DNA of 64,000 bases from Chengkuizengella sp. SCS-71B. GTDB taxonomy: Bacteria; Bacillota; Bacilli; Paenibacillales; KCTC-33759. The first letter of the stretch is position 1. Each line of letters starts with the position of its first letter. A program made the translations under genes and the position numbers. The notes under the pieces are model-generated. The model had not been told where the DNA came from, searched no databases, and was given only the letters and a program-made list of their open reading frames with translations. The DNA is taken from assembly GCF_040100845.1 (NCBI RefSeq), contig NZ_JAZHSH010000001.1, positions 2,402,501 through 2,466,500 of the forward strand, in the 5' to 3' direction. This document shows positions 33,884 through 42,481 of the stretch, in pieces.

Positions 33884-35208
33884 AGATTCCCCTCCCCTGT
33901 TAAGTCATATTCAATAGAGTGAGTGATACGAACTGGGTGCAATTCACCGATGTTTGCTTTTATGTTTGAAACAAACACTTCTCCATCTATTTCTGGTGCG
34001 TCATACTGTGAACGACCAATAAACACATCATTTCGTCCATCATAACGTTCTATCAATACATCTAATACCTTACCAATATGTTTATTATTTTGTTCCTTTG
34101 CAACTACCCTTTGGATTTCCATCAAAATGTTAGATCTTCGTTCCTTCACATCATCCGGAATTTGATTGGGTAGTCTAGATGCAGGCGTGTCCTCTTCTTG
34201 TGAGTAAGTAAATACGCCTAATCGATCAAATTTAATTTCTTTCACAAAATCACATAATTTTCCAAAATCTTCTTCCGTTTCACCAGGAAAGCCTACAATA
34301 ATAGAAGTTCTCAAGGAAATTTCTGGAATTCTATTGCGTATTTTTTCAATTAATGCTCTAGTATCTGTCTGTCTCCCTGGTCTTCTCATTCTTTTTAAGA
34401 TTTGATCTTCACTATGTTGTAAAGGCATATCTATATACTTGCAAATTTTAGGATTATTAGCGATGGTTTCAATCAATTCATCTGTAAAGAAACCTGGATA
34501 AGCATAGTGTAACCGAACCCACTCGATTCCTTTTACCCTACTTACTTCATTTAATAATTCAGGCAACTTAAATTGATCATATAAATCAGTTCCATAATTT
34601 GTTGAATCCTGGGCAATTAAACTAATTTCTTTTACTCCTTGTAGTGCTAATTGTTCTACTTCAGCAATAATAGATTCAATGCTCCGGCTTCTAAATTTAC
34701 CTCTCATAATGGGAATACTGCAAAAAGTGCATGCGTTATCACAACCCTCTGCAATTTTCACATATGCTGTGTATCTAGGCGTCGTTACTTTACGGGGTAA
34801 GGCTGATTCATAATTAAAGATAGGGTTACCTACAATTGCAGGTTTTTTTCCTTTAAGAGCCTCGTCAATGATTTGATTGATTTTATCAAAATCACCTGTG
34901 CCTACAATGCCATCAATTTCAGGCATTTCCATCATTAATTGCTCTTTATACCTTTGTGTTAAACAACCAGACACAATTAATGCTTTAAGATTTGCGGTGT
35001 TTTTTAGATCAGCAAGATCTAGTATGGTATTAACTGATTCTTCTTTTGCCGCATCTATAAAACCACATGTATTCACTATAATGACAGTTGCGTCATTTTT
35101 ATCATCTGTAATGGAATATCCTCGCTTGTGAATTAAACCAGACATGATTTCCGAATCCACTAAATTTTTTTCACAGCCAAGAGTCACTAAGTTGACTTTT
35201 TCGCTCAT
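33880..35208 (-). CDS. rimO: Ribosomal protein uS12 methylthiotransferase
   Basis: Radical-SAM enzyme that methylthiolates an aspartate of ribosomal protein S12. LGCEKNLVDSE in the N-terminal MTTase domain, radical-SAM cysteines in CDNACTFCSIP, then HSIEYDLTGE in the TRAM domain. 442 residues. It differs from MiaB (20.3 kb) by the LGCEKN N terminus and gene context before pgsA. Confidence 0.95.
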   Translation of the reverse strand: MSEKVNLVTLGCEKNLVDSEIMSGLIHKRGYSITDDKNDATVIIVNTCGFIDAAKEESVNTILDLADLKNTANLKALIVSGCLTQRYKEQLMMEMPEIDGIVGTGDFDKINQIIDEALKGKKPAIVGNPIFNYESALPRKVTTPRYTAYVKIAEGCDNACTFCSIPIMRGKFRSRSIESIIAEVEQLALQGVKEISLIAQDSTNYGTDLYDQFKLPELLNEVSRVKGIEWVRLHYAYPGFFTDELIETIANNPKICKYIDMPLQHSEDQILKRMRRPGRQTDTRALIEKIRNRIPEISLRTSIIVGFPGETEEDFGKLCDFVKEIKFDRLGVFTYSQEEDTPASRLPNQIPDDVKERRSNILMEIQRVVAKEQNNKHIGKVLDVLIERYDGRNDVFIGRSQYDAPEIDGEVFVSNIKANIGELHPVRITHSIEYDLTGEGNL

Positions 35209-35294
35209 TCAGTAGCGCCTCCAAATATAAGTGCATTTTATTCTTAACAAGTATAATACATGCATATTAGGCTGTCAAAACAAATTAACCCTTG

Positions 35295-35786
35295 TTATCT
35301 CATGTTTATAAATTGTAATTCTAGTGCCAAATCAGCTTCATTCAACAATTTGATCACTTTTTGTAAATCATCTTTATTCTTTCCTGTCACACGAATTTGC
35401 TCACCTTGTACTTGCGTTTTTACTTTTAATTTTTCATCTTGAATCAATTTGCGAATTTTTTTATTATTTTCTTGGTCTATCCCTTGTTTAACCTTAATTT
35501 TCTGTCTCACAGTGCTTGATGCAGCAGGTTCTATTTTATCGAATTCCAAATTTTTAATAGAGACGTTTCTTTTCACCATCTTTGTTTTTAAAATATCTAA
35601 CACACTCTGCAATTTATAGTCATCATCAGAAATAATGGTTACCTCTTCACCATCTAATGAAATTTCACTTTTACTACCTTTAAAATCAAATCGAGTTTCA
35701 ATTTCTCTCTCTGCTTGATGAATAGCATTGCTTAGTTCTTGAAAATCCACCTTAGACACAATATCAAATGAATATTCGGAAGCCAT
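35295..35786 (-). CDS. YajQ-family nucleotide-binding protein
   Basis: 163 residues; the N-terminal SFDIVSKVDFQELSNAI and FDFKGSKSEI, and the C-terminal RVTGKNKDDLQKVIKLL are diagnostic. Some members bind cyclic di-GMP and others bind RNA or nucleotides; which applies here is unknown. ATG with GAAAGGGGGAAGTG upstream. A terminator separates it from rodZ. Confidence 0.9.
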   Translation of the reverse strand: MASEYSFDIVSKVDFQELSNAIHQAEREIETRFDFKGSKSEISLDGEEVTIISDDDYKLQSVLDILKTKMVKRNVSIKNLEFDKIEPAASSTVRQKIKVKQGIDQENNKKIRKLIQDEKLKVKTQVQGEQIRVTGKNKDDLQKVIKLLNEADLALELQFINMR

Positions 35787-35835
35787 AACACTTCCCCCTT
35801 TCCATTATTTCACATCAAATTATAACAGTTAAATA

Positions 35836-35868
35836 CAAAAAAAGGCAAACCGTATCAAGTTTACCTTA
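35836..35868 (-). terminator. Intrinsic terminator downstream of rodZ
   Basis: AAGGTAAAC...GTTTGCCTT with six to seven Ts on the minus strand, about 20 bp after the rodZ stop. Confidence 0.82.
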
Positions 35869-35888
35869 TTAGTATATTGATTAATACT

Positions 35889-36818
35889 CTATTCGTTAGC
35901 GCTTTCTTCACTAGAAGTACCATCTGAATTCTCTAAATTTTCTGTATCCTCTGCTTGACTTGGATCAGACTTCTTGAGATTAATTTGAAAATCCCATACA
36001 TTTCCAATATCCTGTTCCACTATTTCTCCATTCACAGTAATCGCTGCACTATTAGCATTACCTAAACGAATCCACAATGATCCTTCATAATCTAATGAAT
36101 ATGTTTCACCAATTTGATTTGTTTCAAATAATTTTTGATAAATGACTTTTCCTTCAATATTATCCTCTTTGATCTGTAGCCATACTCTATTTAGAATTTC
36201 AACTTCCACTTGAAGATTATCCACATTTGAAACGACATATGTATTTGTACCGCCTTCAGAAGTAACTAAGGTCACTTCTGGCTCAGGCGGAAGTTCAGGT
36301 ATTGGAGCAGGTTCGGGTTCAACTTCTTCTACTTCAGTAGTAGAGTCATCTTCCTCTTCAGATTCAGTAAGCACTTCTGCTTCATTTTTTTCCGTTAGGC
36401 GTGGATCGTCAAGTAAATTTTGATCTTTTTCTCCACTTACTAAAAAATAATATATTAAAGCAAAAATTAAGGCTATAAAACAAATAACTAAAAAAGCAGC
36501 AGCCCATTTCGTTAATTTTTCTGTACTCATAAAACTTCTTTTTTTCCTGCGAATATTTCTTACTTTAGTTTCTGGAGCAGAAATAACTGGTACATCATTC
36601 TGATACAGTTTCATGACATGATCTCGATCTACTCCAACCGAATCTGCATAACTTTTAATAAAAGCTTTTACATAAAAATGACCAGGGAGTGCATTGAAGT
36701 CTCCTGTTTCAATTGCAATTAAATATCTTTTCTGTATTTTTGTTAATTCTTGAAGCTCATCTAAAGATATATTTTTATCAAGTCTAGCTTTTTTAAGTAG
36801 ATCACCGAGTTCAGACAT
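35889..36818 (-). CDS. rodZ: RodZ-type cytoskeletal protein (YmfM)
   Basis: 309 residues. An N-terminal Xre-like HTH (about 1-70; LKKARLDKNISLDELQELTKI) that contacts MreB in relatives, a single membrane helix (105-127), a Glu/Pro-rich linker (about 140-190) and a C-terminal DUF4115 beta domain (from about 195). Anchors the MreB elongation machinery. 26 bp behind ymfK. Confidence 0.9.
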   Translation of the reverse strand: MSELGDLLKKARLDKNISLDELQELTKIQKRYLIAIETGDFNALPGHFYVKAFIKSYADSVGVDRDHVMKLYQNDVPVISAPETKVRNIRRKKRSFMSTEKLTKWAAAFLVICFIALIFALIYYFLVSGEKDQNLLDDPRLTEKNEAEVLTESEEEDDSTTEVEEVEPEPAPIPELPPEPEVTLVTSEGGTNTYVVSNVDNLQVEVEILNRVWLQIKEDNIEGKVIYQKLFETNQIGETYSLDYEGSLWIRLGNANSAAITVNGEIVEQDIGNVWDFQINLKKSDPSQAEDTENLENSDGTSSEESANE

Positions 36819-36844
36819 GTTTCACTCCCCTATGGATAATAATT

Positions 36845-37612
36845 TTAAAAGTCACTTAAAGGATTCGTAAAATGTTCAATTATAATTTCTTCATCAGGAT
36901 GATTTCTTAATTCAATAATAAAATTAAAATCATCATAATCAAACTGCGATTCCCTCACAAAAACATCCGGGTGTTCAATTACTTTTGTTGATGGCATTCT
37001 CATCACTTCCTGCAATAAATGATAATGCATTTCATTAGATCGTATTGTACTGACAATCCCATCTATAATAAAAATGTTTTCAGGATTCAATTCATCTTCG
37101 AGTAATTGGCTACGGACCGTTTGCCTCAATAATGTTGAAGATAAAAATATCCATCTTTTTTTTGAACATACACTACCAGCAATAATGGATTCCGTTTTCC
37201 CAATTCTTGGCATTCCTCTTAATCCAATGATTTGATTGCCATCTCTTTTAAAGATCTCTCCTAAAAAATCAACCAATAATCCTAATTCATCACGAGTAAA
37301 ACGAAAAGTCTTAAGGTCATCAGAATCATCACGTTCAATGAAGCGGCCATGTCTAACAGCTAGGATATCGACCAGTTTAGGCGGACGTAATGCAGTTAAT
37401 GTGATATTACCTACATTCTCCATCAAATTCCTTAATGCAACAATTTTGTTGTCATCGTTAGTTTCCAACAACATTCCACGATTACTGTCCTCAACTCCAT
37501 TAATGGTTAATATGTTAAAATTCAACATCCCCATAATTGAAGCGATATCACCTAATAAACCTGGTCTGTTTTTATGTATTTTATATTCCATATACCATTT
37601 TTTATATTCCAA
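36845..37612 (-). CDS. ymfK: YmfK family protein (DUF3388), ACT-like domain plus P-loop
   Basis: 255 residues. The N-terminal 75 residues look like an ACT domain (NRPGLLGDIASIMGMLNFNIL). Residues 133-140 read GMPRIGKT, a Walker A-like loop, followed by a hydrophobic strand and RSQLLEDELNPENIFIIDGI that could carry a Walker B acidic residue. Conserved next to ymfM in Bacillales; function unknown. Start TTG 8 nt after AGGTG; a later in-frame ATG (residue 8) is possible. Confidence 0.8.
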   Translation of the reverse strand: MEYKKWYMEYKIHKNRPGLLGDIASIMGMLNFNILTINGVEDSNRGMLLETNDDNKIVALRNLMENVGNITLTALRPPKLVDILAVRHGRFIERDDSDDLKTFRFTRDELGLLVDFLGEIFKRDGNQIIGLRGMPRIGKTESIIAGSVCSKKRWIFLSSTLLRQTVRSQLLEDELNPENIFIIDGIVSTIRSNEMHYHLLQEVMRMPSTKVIEHPDVFVRESQFDYDDFNFIIELRNHPDEEIIIEHFTNPLSDF

Positions 37613-37725
37613 AATAAATACACCTACCTATCGATTAAGACTGTGAACAAAAGATGAGCATTTAGAATTCGTTTGGTGATTTATCTCCTTCCATTAGTTT
37701 ATCAAAAAAAAGGTTGCTTTTCCAT

Positions 37726-37750
37726 TAAAAAATCCCCCTGAATGGGGGAT
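37726..37750 (-). terminator. Intrinsic terminator downstream of ymfJ
   Basis: ATCCCCC-attca-GGGGGAT with six Ts on the minus strand, 7 bp after the ymfJ stop; ends the ymfF-ymfH-ymfI-ymfJ unit. Confidence 0.92.
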
Positions 37751-37756
37751 AAGAAT

Positions 37757-38011
37757 TTATGTTTTGTTTTCTACTAATTTCACCATCAACTTTGCCATTG
37801 TTTTTCTTTCTTCATCATTACCTACATCCCATAATTCCTTCAATAATCTTTCTTCTGAATTTTTGGGATCCACTTTGTCATCAAGAAATTCACCAATTTG
37901 AAAAGCGAGTTTAGATATGGTATCTTCACTCATACCTGCTTTTTTAGCCTGATCGACTCTCTCTGCAAGGAAATGTTTCCATTTATCAAATGTTTCTAAT
38001 ACAGTTGCCAT
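37757..38011 (-). CDS. ymfJ: DUF3243 protein (YmfJ)
   Basis: 84 residues; the pattern VLETFDKWKHFLAERVDQAKKAGM and FLDDKVDPKNSEERLLKELW is that of the DUF3243/YmfJ family found downstream of ymfI in spore formers. Function unknown. Two ATGs (38017 and 38011) follow AAGGAGGAGGG; the second has the better spacing to AAGGAGG and matches the usual family start. The longer frame overlapping ymfI is not used. Confidence 0.88.
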   Translation of the reverse strand: MATVLETFDKWKHFLAERVDQAKKAGMSEDTISKLAFQIGEFLDDKVDPKNSEERLLKELWDVGNDEERKTMAKLMVKLVENKT

Positions 38012-38082
38012 ATTCATCCCTCCTCCTTGTTGAATTTGAATCAACAGTAATAATATTTGCAAAGGTAAGGAGAAATATGCGG

Positions 38083-38829
38083 TTAGGTTAACCACCCACC
38101 ATTTGGACTAATGATTTGCCCAGTGATGTAACTTGATTCTGGCAAAGCTAAAAAGTAAACCAAAGATGCTATTTCATCCGGATGGGCGAATCTTCCAGCA
38201 GGAATTTCACTTTGTAAATTATGTTTATCCTCTTCATTTAATTTATCAAGCATATTTGTATCAACCGCACCAGGAGCAACCGCATTCACAGTAATATTGG
38301 ACGGAGCAAGTTCCTTAGCAAGAGACTTCGTAAATGCGTTCATTCCACCTTTCGTAGTTGAATACAATACTTCACAAGAAGCTCCACTAATCCCCCATAT
38401 AGACGATATGTTAATAATTCTCCCATGTTTTTGGTTGATCATATAAGGTAAAAATGTTTTTGTACATAAAAACATTCCTTTTAAATTCACATTAATGACG
38501 TCATCCCAGTCATTTTCATCCACATCAGTTAATAAACCATAGTGCGATACACCTGCATTATTCACTAAAATATCAGGCTGCATATCATGATAATCCAATT
38601 TCTCTTTCATACGTTCAATCTGTTGTTTTGATCGTAGATCAGCAGAAACCGTAATAGCTTTAGACCCATTTGAAATACAAGTTCGAGCAATTTCATTCGC
38701 CGACTCATGTGAATTCAAATAATGGATTACAATATTAATTCCTACCTCCGAGAAACGTTTAGCGATTGCAGCTCCAATCCCCCTACTTCCTCCAGTAATA
38801 AGCACTGTCATCTCAGATAATGATTTCAT
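38083..38829 (-). CDS. ymfI: SDR-family oxidoreductase (YmfI, FabG-like)
   Basis: 248 residues. NAD(P)-binding GGSRGIGAAIA near residue 13, NNAGVSH, and the catalytic Ser-Tyr-Lys with YSTTKGG (Y-x3-K). Closest in form to 3-oxoacyl-ACP reductase, but the conserved place next to two M16 peptidase genes marks it as YmfI, whose substrate is not known. The ATG overlaps the ymfH stop by 4 bp. Confidence 0.9.
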   Translation of the reverse strand: MKSLSEMTVLITGGSRGIGAAIAKRFSEVGINIVIHYLNSHESANEIARTCISNGSKAITVSADLRSKQQIERMKEKLDYHDMQPDILVNNAGVSHYGLLTDVDENDWDDVINVNLKGMFLCTKTFLPYMINQKHGRIINISSIWGISGASCEVLYSTTKGGMNAFTKSLAKELAPSNITVNAVAPGAVDTNMLDKLNEEDKHNLQSEIPAGRFAHPDEIASLVYFLALPESSYITGQIISPNGGWLT

Positions 38830-40115
38830 CCATTCTCCTCACCTTTAACGATTGAAACTGACATTTTATCCCAATTAAAATGGTTATTTAGCCTATTATT
38901 AACATGCTCAATCTTCATATTTTCATAAGTAGTTAAAATATCAAACAAATCAATGTTTTTAAATTCGTATCTTGTAAATTCAGTTGCAATGGATTCAGGA
39001 GAATTTAACAGCCGTAAAAATGTACCTATCTTTTTCTTACAACTTCTTTCAAACGCAGCTGGTTCGATGCCTTTTTCGATAACTTTCTCAATTTCCTCTT
39101 TTACTCTTGAAAGCAACATTTCTGGATCTCTTGTTTCTCCGCCCATAATGGAGAAAGCATAAGTATATTGTCCATTATATTCATGTGAAAATTGATCAGT
39201 TATTAATTTTTCATCATATAATGTTTGATAAATTTCAGAACTAGATCCAAATAATATATCCAGTAATACTTTCATTTCACATTCTCTTTGTAATAATCCA
39301 TTTGGTTCATTTTCTAATTGTGATTCTTTAAAACCAAACAAACACTTTGGCAAAGATACAGGCAAAACTGTAATTTTCTTAACTTCTTTTACTGAACTTG
39401 ATTCGTTTTCAAAATAACGTTTAATATCACCTTGCTTTTCATAATTCTTATTCGCTTGATTTTCTTTAATAAGCTTCATGATTTGTTCTGGGTCAACACC
39501 ACCGACGATAAATAAATTCATATTACTTGGATGGTAGAAGGTATAATAACACTCAAATAGCTGTTCTTTTGTAATTTTAGAAATTGAATCAATTGTACCA
39601 GCAATATCAATATGCACAGGGTGTGTATGGTACATCGCGTCAATTAAACCAAAATAACAACGCCAGTCTGGATTATCCTTATACATATTAATTTCCTGTC
39701 CTATAATCCCCTTTTCTTTTTCTACACTTTCATCTGTAAAGTAAGGGTTTTGAACGAAATTAATTAATGTTTGAATATTTTTTTCAATCTGCTCCGTTGC
39801 GGAAAATAAATATACCGTACGATCAAAGCTTGTAAATGCATTTGCTGATGCACCTTGTGAGGAAAATTGAGAAAAAATATCACCAGTTGGCTCCTCAAAC
39901 ATTTTATGCTCTAAAAAATGCGCAATTCCATCAGGAACCTTTACCTTTTCCTTCCCTTCAACTTGGAAATGATTATCTATTGAACCATAATTTGTTGAAA
40001 AAGTAGCAAATGTTTTTTTAAATCCGGGCTTTGGTAAAATAAAAACTTTTAATCCATTATCAAGCTTCTCATAAAAAATCTTTTCATTTAATTTTTCGTA
40101 AGGAATAGTTTTCAT
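38826..40115 (-). CDS. ymfH: M16-family zinc peptidase (YmfH)
   Basis: 429 residues. Contains the inverted zinc motif HFLEH (H-x2-E-H) in DGIAHFLEHKMFE and the second glutamate downstream. Its partner YmfF upstream lacks the motif, so the two probably act as a heterodimer like mitochondrial processing peptidase. ATG at 40115 is one base after the YmfF stop, with AAAGGGGAAG upstream; the longer frame is an artefact of overlap with ymfF. Confidence 0.9.
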   Translation of the reverse strand: MKTIPYEKLNEKIFYEKLDNGLKVFILPKPGFKKTFATFSTNYGSIDNHFQVEGKEKVKVPDGIAHFLEHKMFEEPTGDIFSQFSSQGASANAFTSFDRTVYLFSATEQIEKNIQTLINFVQNPYFTDESVEKEKGIIGQEINMYKDNPDWRCYFGLIDAMYHTHPVHIDIAGTIDSISKITKEQLFECYYTFYHPSNMNLFIVGGVDPEQIMKLIKENQANKNYEKQGDIKRYFENESSSVKEVKKITVLPVSLPKCLFGFKESQLENEPNGLLQRECEMKVLLDILFGSSSEIYQTLYDEKLITDQFSHEYNGQYTYAFSIMGGETRDPEMLLSRVKEEIEKVIEKGIEPAAFERSCKKKIGTFLRLLNSPESIATEFTRYEFKNIDLFDILTTYENMKIEHVNNRLNNHFNWDKMSVSIVKGEENG

Positions 40116-40116
40116 T

Positions 40117-41406
40117 TCATACTTCCCCTTTCTTATCCCGCAAGAAATAAATCGTGTCAAGATCAATTTGACCTGCAAAAGCCGAAATAGAAGGTATATC
40201 AACTTCCATGATTTGTTTAATTAATTCATCACTGCTTCTCTCTTTTCCAGACAATATATTATTAAAGTCAAAACCAATCATTTCAAAGGCTGAATCCTGT
40301 ATTTCCTGCAGTTGGTTGGCAATCATCGCTTTTGTATGTGTTAATTCAATATCACTTATAATCCCTTTTTCTAGATCCTCAATTTGTTTTTTTATAATAT
40401 CAACCGCTTTTTCATAATTATTTATTTCGATTCCTGAATGAATAGTTATAATCCCTTTATGCCCTTCAAATCTTGAAGAAGAGTAATAGGCCAAGCTTTC
40501 CTTCTCTCTTACATTTACAAATAATTTAGAATGTGGAAAAGAGCCTAAAATTCCGTTGTACATCAATGCAGTAGAATATTCTTTGTCAGCATACGTTACG
40601 TGAGTTCTTAGACCCATATTTAGTTTACCTTGTGTCACATCTAATTCTTCGATGACAGATTTGATTTGCTTCTGAGAAGTAGACCCCTGACTATCCATTT
40701 GTTCATATTTTGTTTGCTGTTTATCGTGAATATGGAAATGCTCTTTTACCAATGTTTGAACTTCGTTTAATGATGTGTCTCCAACTACATAGATATCCAT
40801 AACAGCATCACGCAACCATCTTTTGTACTCCTCGTACAAAATTGTAGGCGTTATCTTTTTAAGTTCATCAATTTGACCTAGAGCGTATAAGCGATAAGGT
40901 TCATTCTTGCACATTTCCTGAATGCATCTCTCTGCGGCATACCTGATTTTATCATTAATAAGTCCTTCAATTCGCTTTTGAACTGTGTTTTTTTCAGCTT
41001 CAACATATGATTTGCTAAAAGCATCATTTTCAACATACGGATTTGTAATCGTATCTCCTAAAAATTGTATAGATTGTTTTAAAAGAGAGTTTTTTTCATT
41101 TACAAAATGGTCATTTATCACATCCATTTGGAATCTGATAATCTGATGATCTCCTCTTTTAACTACATCAAAACCAAAACCTGCGCCATACATATCGTCT
41201 AACTTTTCTCTAAATTGTTTTGTTTCAGGGTATTTCATAGATCCTCTTCTTAATACAAAAGGGATTAAGCCAACAGGAGTTACTGTAGATTCAGACAACG
41301 GACATCCTAAATAAACAGATATTGCATACGTTTTAAAACGTTTAGTAGGTAAAACATGTAGTCTAATTTTATTTAATGATGTTCTTTCAAACAAATGGTT
41401 ACTCAA
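40117..41406 (-). CDS. ymfF: M16-family peptidase-like protein without catalytic motif (YmfF)
   Basis: 429 residues with the M16 fold, but the position of HxxEH reads PFVLRRGS, so it is the non-catalytic half of a YmfF/YmfH pair. In B. subtilis these genes have been linked to export or maturation of a peptide; the target is not established here. TTG at 41406 is 7 nt after AAGGGGGAG, better than the ATG at 41430, which lies before that site. Confidence 0.85.
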   Translation of the reverse strand: MSNHLFERTSLNKIRLHVLPTKRFKTYAISVYLGCPLSESTVTPVGLIPFVLRRGSMKYPETKQFREKLDDMYGAGFGFDVVKRGDHQIIRFQMDVINDHFVNEKNSLLKQSIQFLGDTITNPYVENDAFSKSYVEAEKNTVQKRIEGLINDKIRYAAERCIQEMCKNEPYRLYALGQIDELKKITPTILYEEYKRWLRDAVMDIYVVGDTSLNEVQTLVKEHFHIHDKQQTKYEQMDSQGSTSQKQIKSVIEELDVTQGKLNMGLRTHVTYADKEYSTALMYNGILGSFPHSKLFVNVREKESLAYYSSSRFEGHKGIITIHSGIEINNYEKAVDIIKKQIEDLEKGIISDIELTHTKAMIANQLQEIQDSAFEMIGFDFNNILSGKERSSDELIKQIMEVDIPSISAFAGQIDLDTIYFLRDKKGEV

Positions 41407-41528
41407 AATTGAACTCCCCCTTAAATTCATGATTCTTGTGTCAATTTATTCTAAGCGATAAAATTGTATACCATATAATGATTACCACCAAAAAAATGCA
41501 TTTATTTTAATCTTATTTTATTGCATTT

Positions 41529-41581
41529 TAAAAAAATAGCTTGCTCAAACAAACATCAATGTGAATATATTGAGCAAGCTA
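41529..41581 (-). terminator. Intrinsic terminator downstream of sleB
   Basis: TAGCTTGCTCAA / TTGAGCAAGCTA, perfect 12-bp stem with a 21-base loop, followed by seven Ts on the minus strand, about 100 bp past the sleB stop. Confidence 0.8.
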
Positions 41582-41640
41582 TAACAAAAACTCCTATCTT
41601 AGTCTCTCGAGGAGGTAGCCGAATACTTCTTTTCACTATC

Positions 41641-41687
41641 CATCTGATTTCTCGATGTTTAAGCAAAGCTTAAACGAGTTCACTTTG
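41641..41687. repeat. Hairpin repeat containing the sleB stop codon
   Basis: CATCTGATTTCTCGATGTTTAA is identical to the block at 49141-49162. It is followed by GTTTAAGC/GCTTAAAC arms (41657-41664, 41668-41675) and GAGTTCACTT. The sleB TGA lies inside the AGTGAACT end. Same family as 13422-13458. Confidence 0.75.
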
Positions 41688-42405
41688 CAAATATGTGCTT
41701 TCCTATTTGTTTTACCTGTGGTCTGGTCCAAATCCAAGAGGAGGTTGCTGTATGTGGATTAAAATAATATATACAACCCCCAGACGGGTCCCATCCGTTA
41801 ATGGCATCCATTACTGCTTTCTTGGATTGTTCATTTGGCGTAAGCCATATTTGACCGTCAGCTACAGCTGTAAAAGCTAATGGTTGAAAAATAACACCAG
41901 AGATTGTATTTGGAAACTTTTCAGATTCGATTCGATTTAATATTACAGCTGCTACAGCCACTTGACCAACATAAGGCTCTCCTCTTGCTTCACCATGTAC
42001 CGCATTTGCCATTAAGTTCAGATCATTAGTTGAATAACCAGAATGATTCGTATATGTGACATTGTTTTGAATGTTTTCCCCTGGTTTCCAAGCTTTTGTT
42101 GCCCTCCATAGTTTAAGCTTCGTTTTTGGACCCACAATTCCATCGGCTGTTAATCCAAATTCCCATTGAAACCATTTTACAGATTTTAAAGTATTACTCC
42201 CAAAGTCACCATCAACTTTACCATTATAAAAACCTAAATGTTTAAGTCTGCCTTGCAATTCCCTCACATCGTTTCCAGCTGAACCATATTTCACAATAGC
42301 ATCACTAAATGTCTGCTCAGTTTCTACTTTGGAGTTCAATTGATAGACCGTAATTAAACCTAAAATCAAACATAAGGTAATGAGAATCAAACGTTTATTT
42401 AGCAT
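41680..42405 (-). CDS. sleB: Spore cortex-lytic enzyme SleB-type cell-wall hydrolase
   Basis: 241 residues: signal/anchor helix (5-22), peptidoglycan-binding domain (about 38-95; DVRELQGRLKHLGFYNGKVDGDFG) and C-terminal Hydrolase_2 lytic transglycosylase domain with the catalytic Glu139 in HGEARGE. In Bacillus SleB degrades cortex muramic-lactam peptidoglycan at germination. The usual partner gene ypeB is not adjacent. The last codons and stop lie in a dispersed hairpin repeat, so the C terminus may have been redefined by an insertion. Confidence 0.88.
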   Translation of the reverse strand: MLNKRLILITLCLILGLITVYQLNSKVETEQTFSDAIVKYGSAGNDVRELQGRLKHLGFYNGKVDGDFGSNTLKSVKWFQWEFGLTADGIVGPKTKLKLWRATKAWKPGENIQNNVTYTNHSGYSTNDLNLMANAVHGEARGEPYVGQVAVAAVILNRIESEKFPNTISGVIFQPLAFTAVADGQIWLTPNEQSKKAVMDAINGWDPSGGCIYYFNPHTATSSWIWTRPQVKQIGKHIFAK

Positions 42406-42481
42406 TTTTCAAACCTCTCTCATTTCTTTAATGAATTACTTTTATTCCTTATTATGAGAAAAGTTGAAATTAACTATTCGT

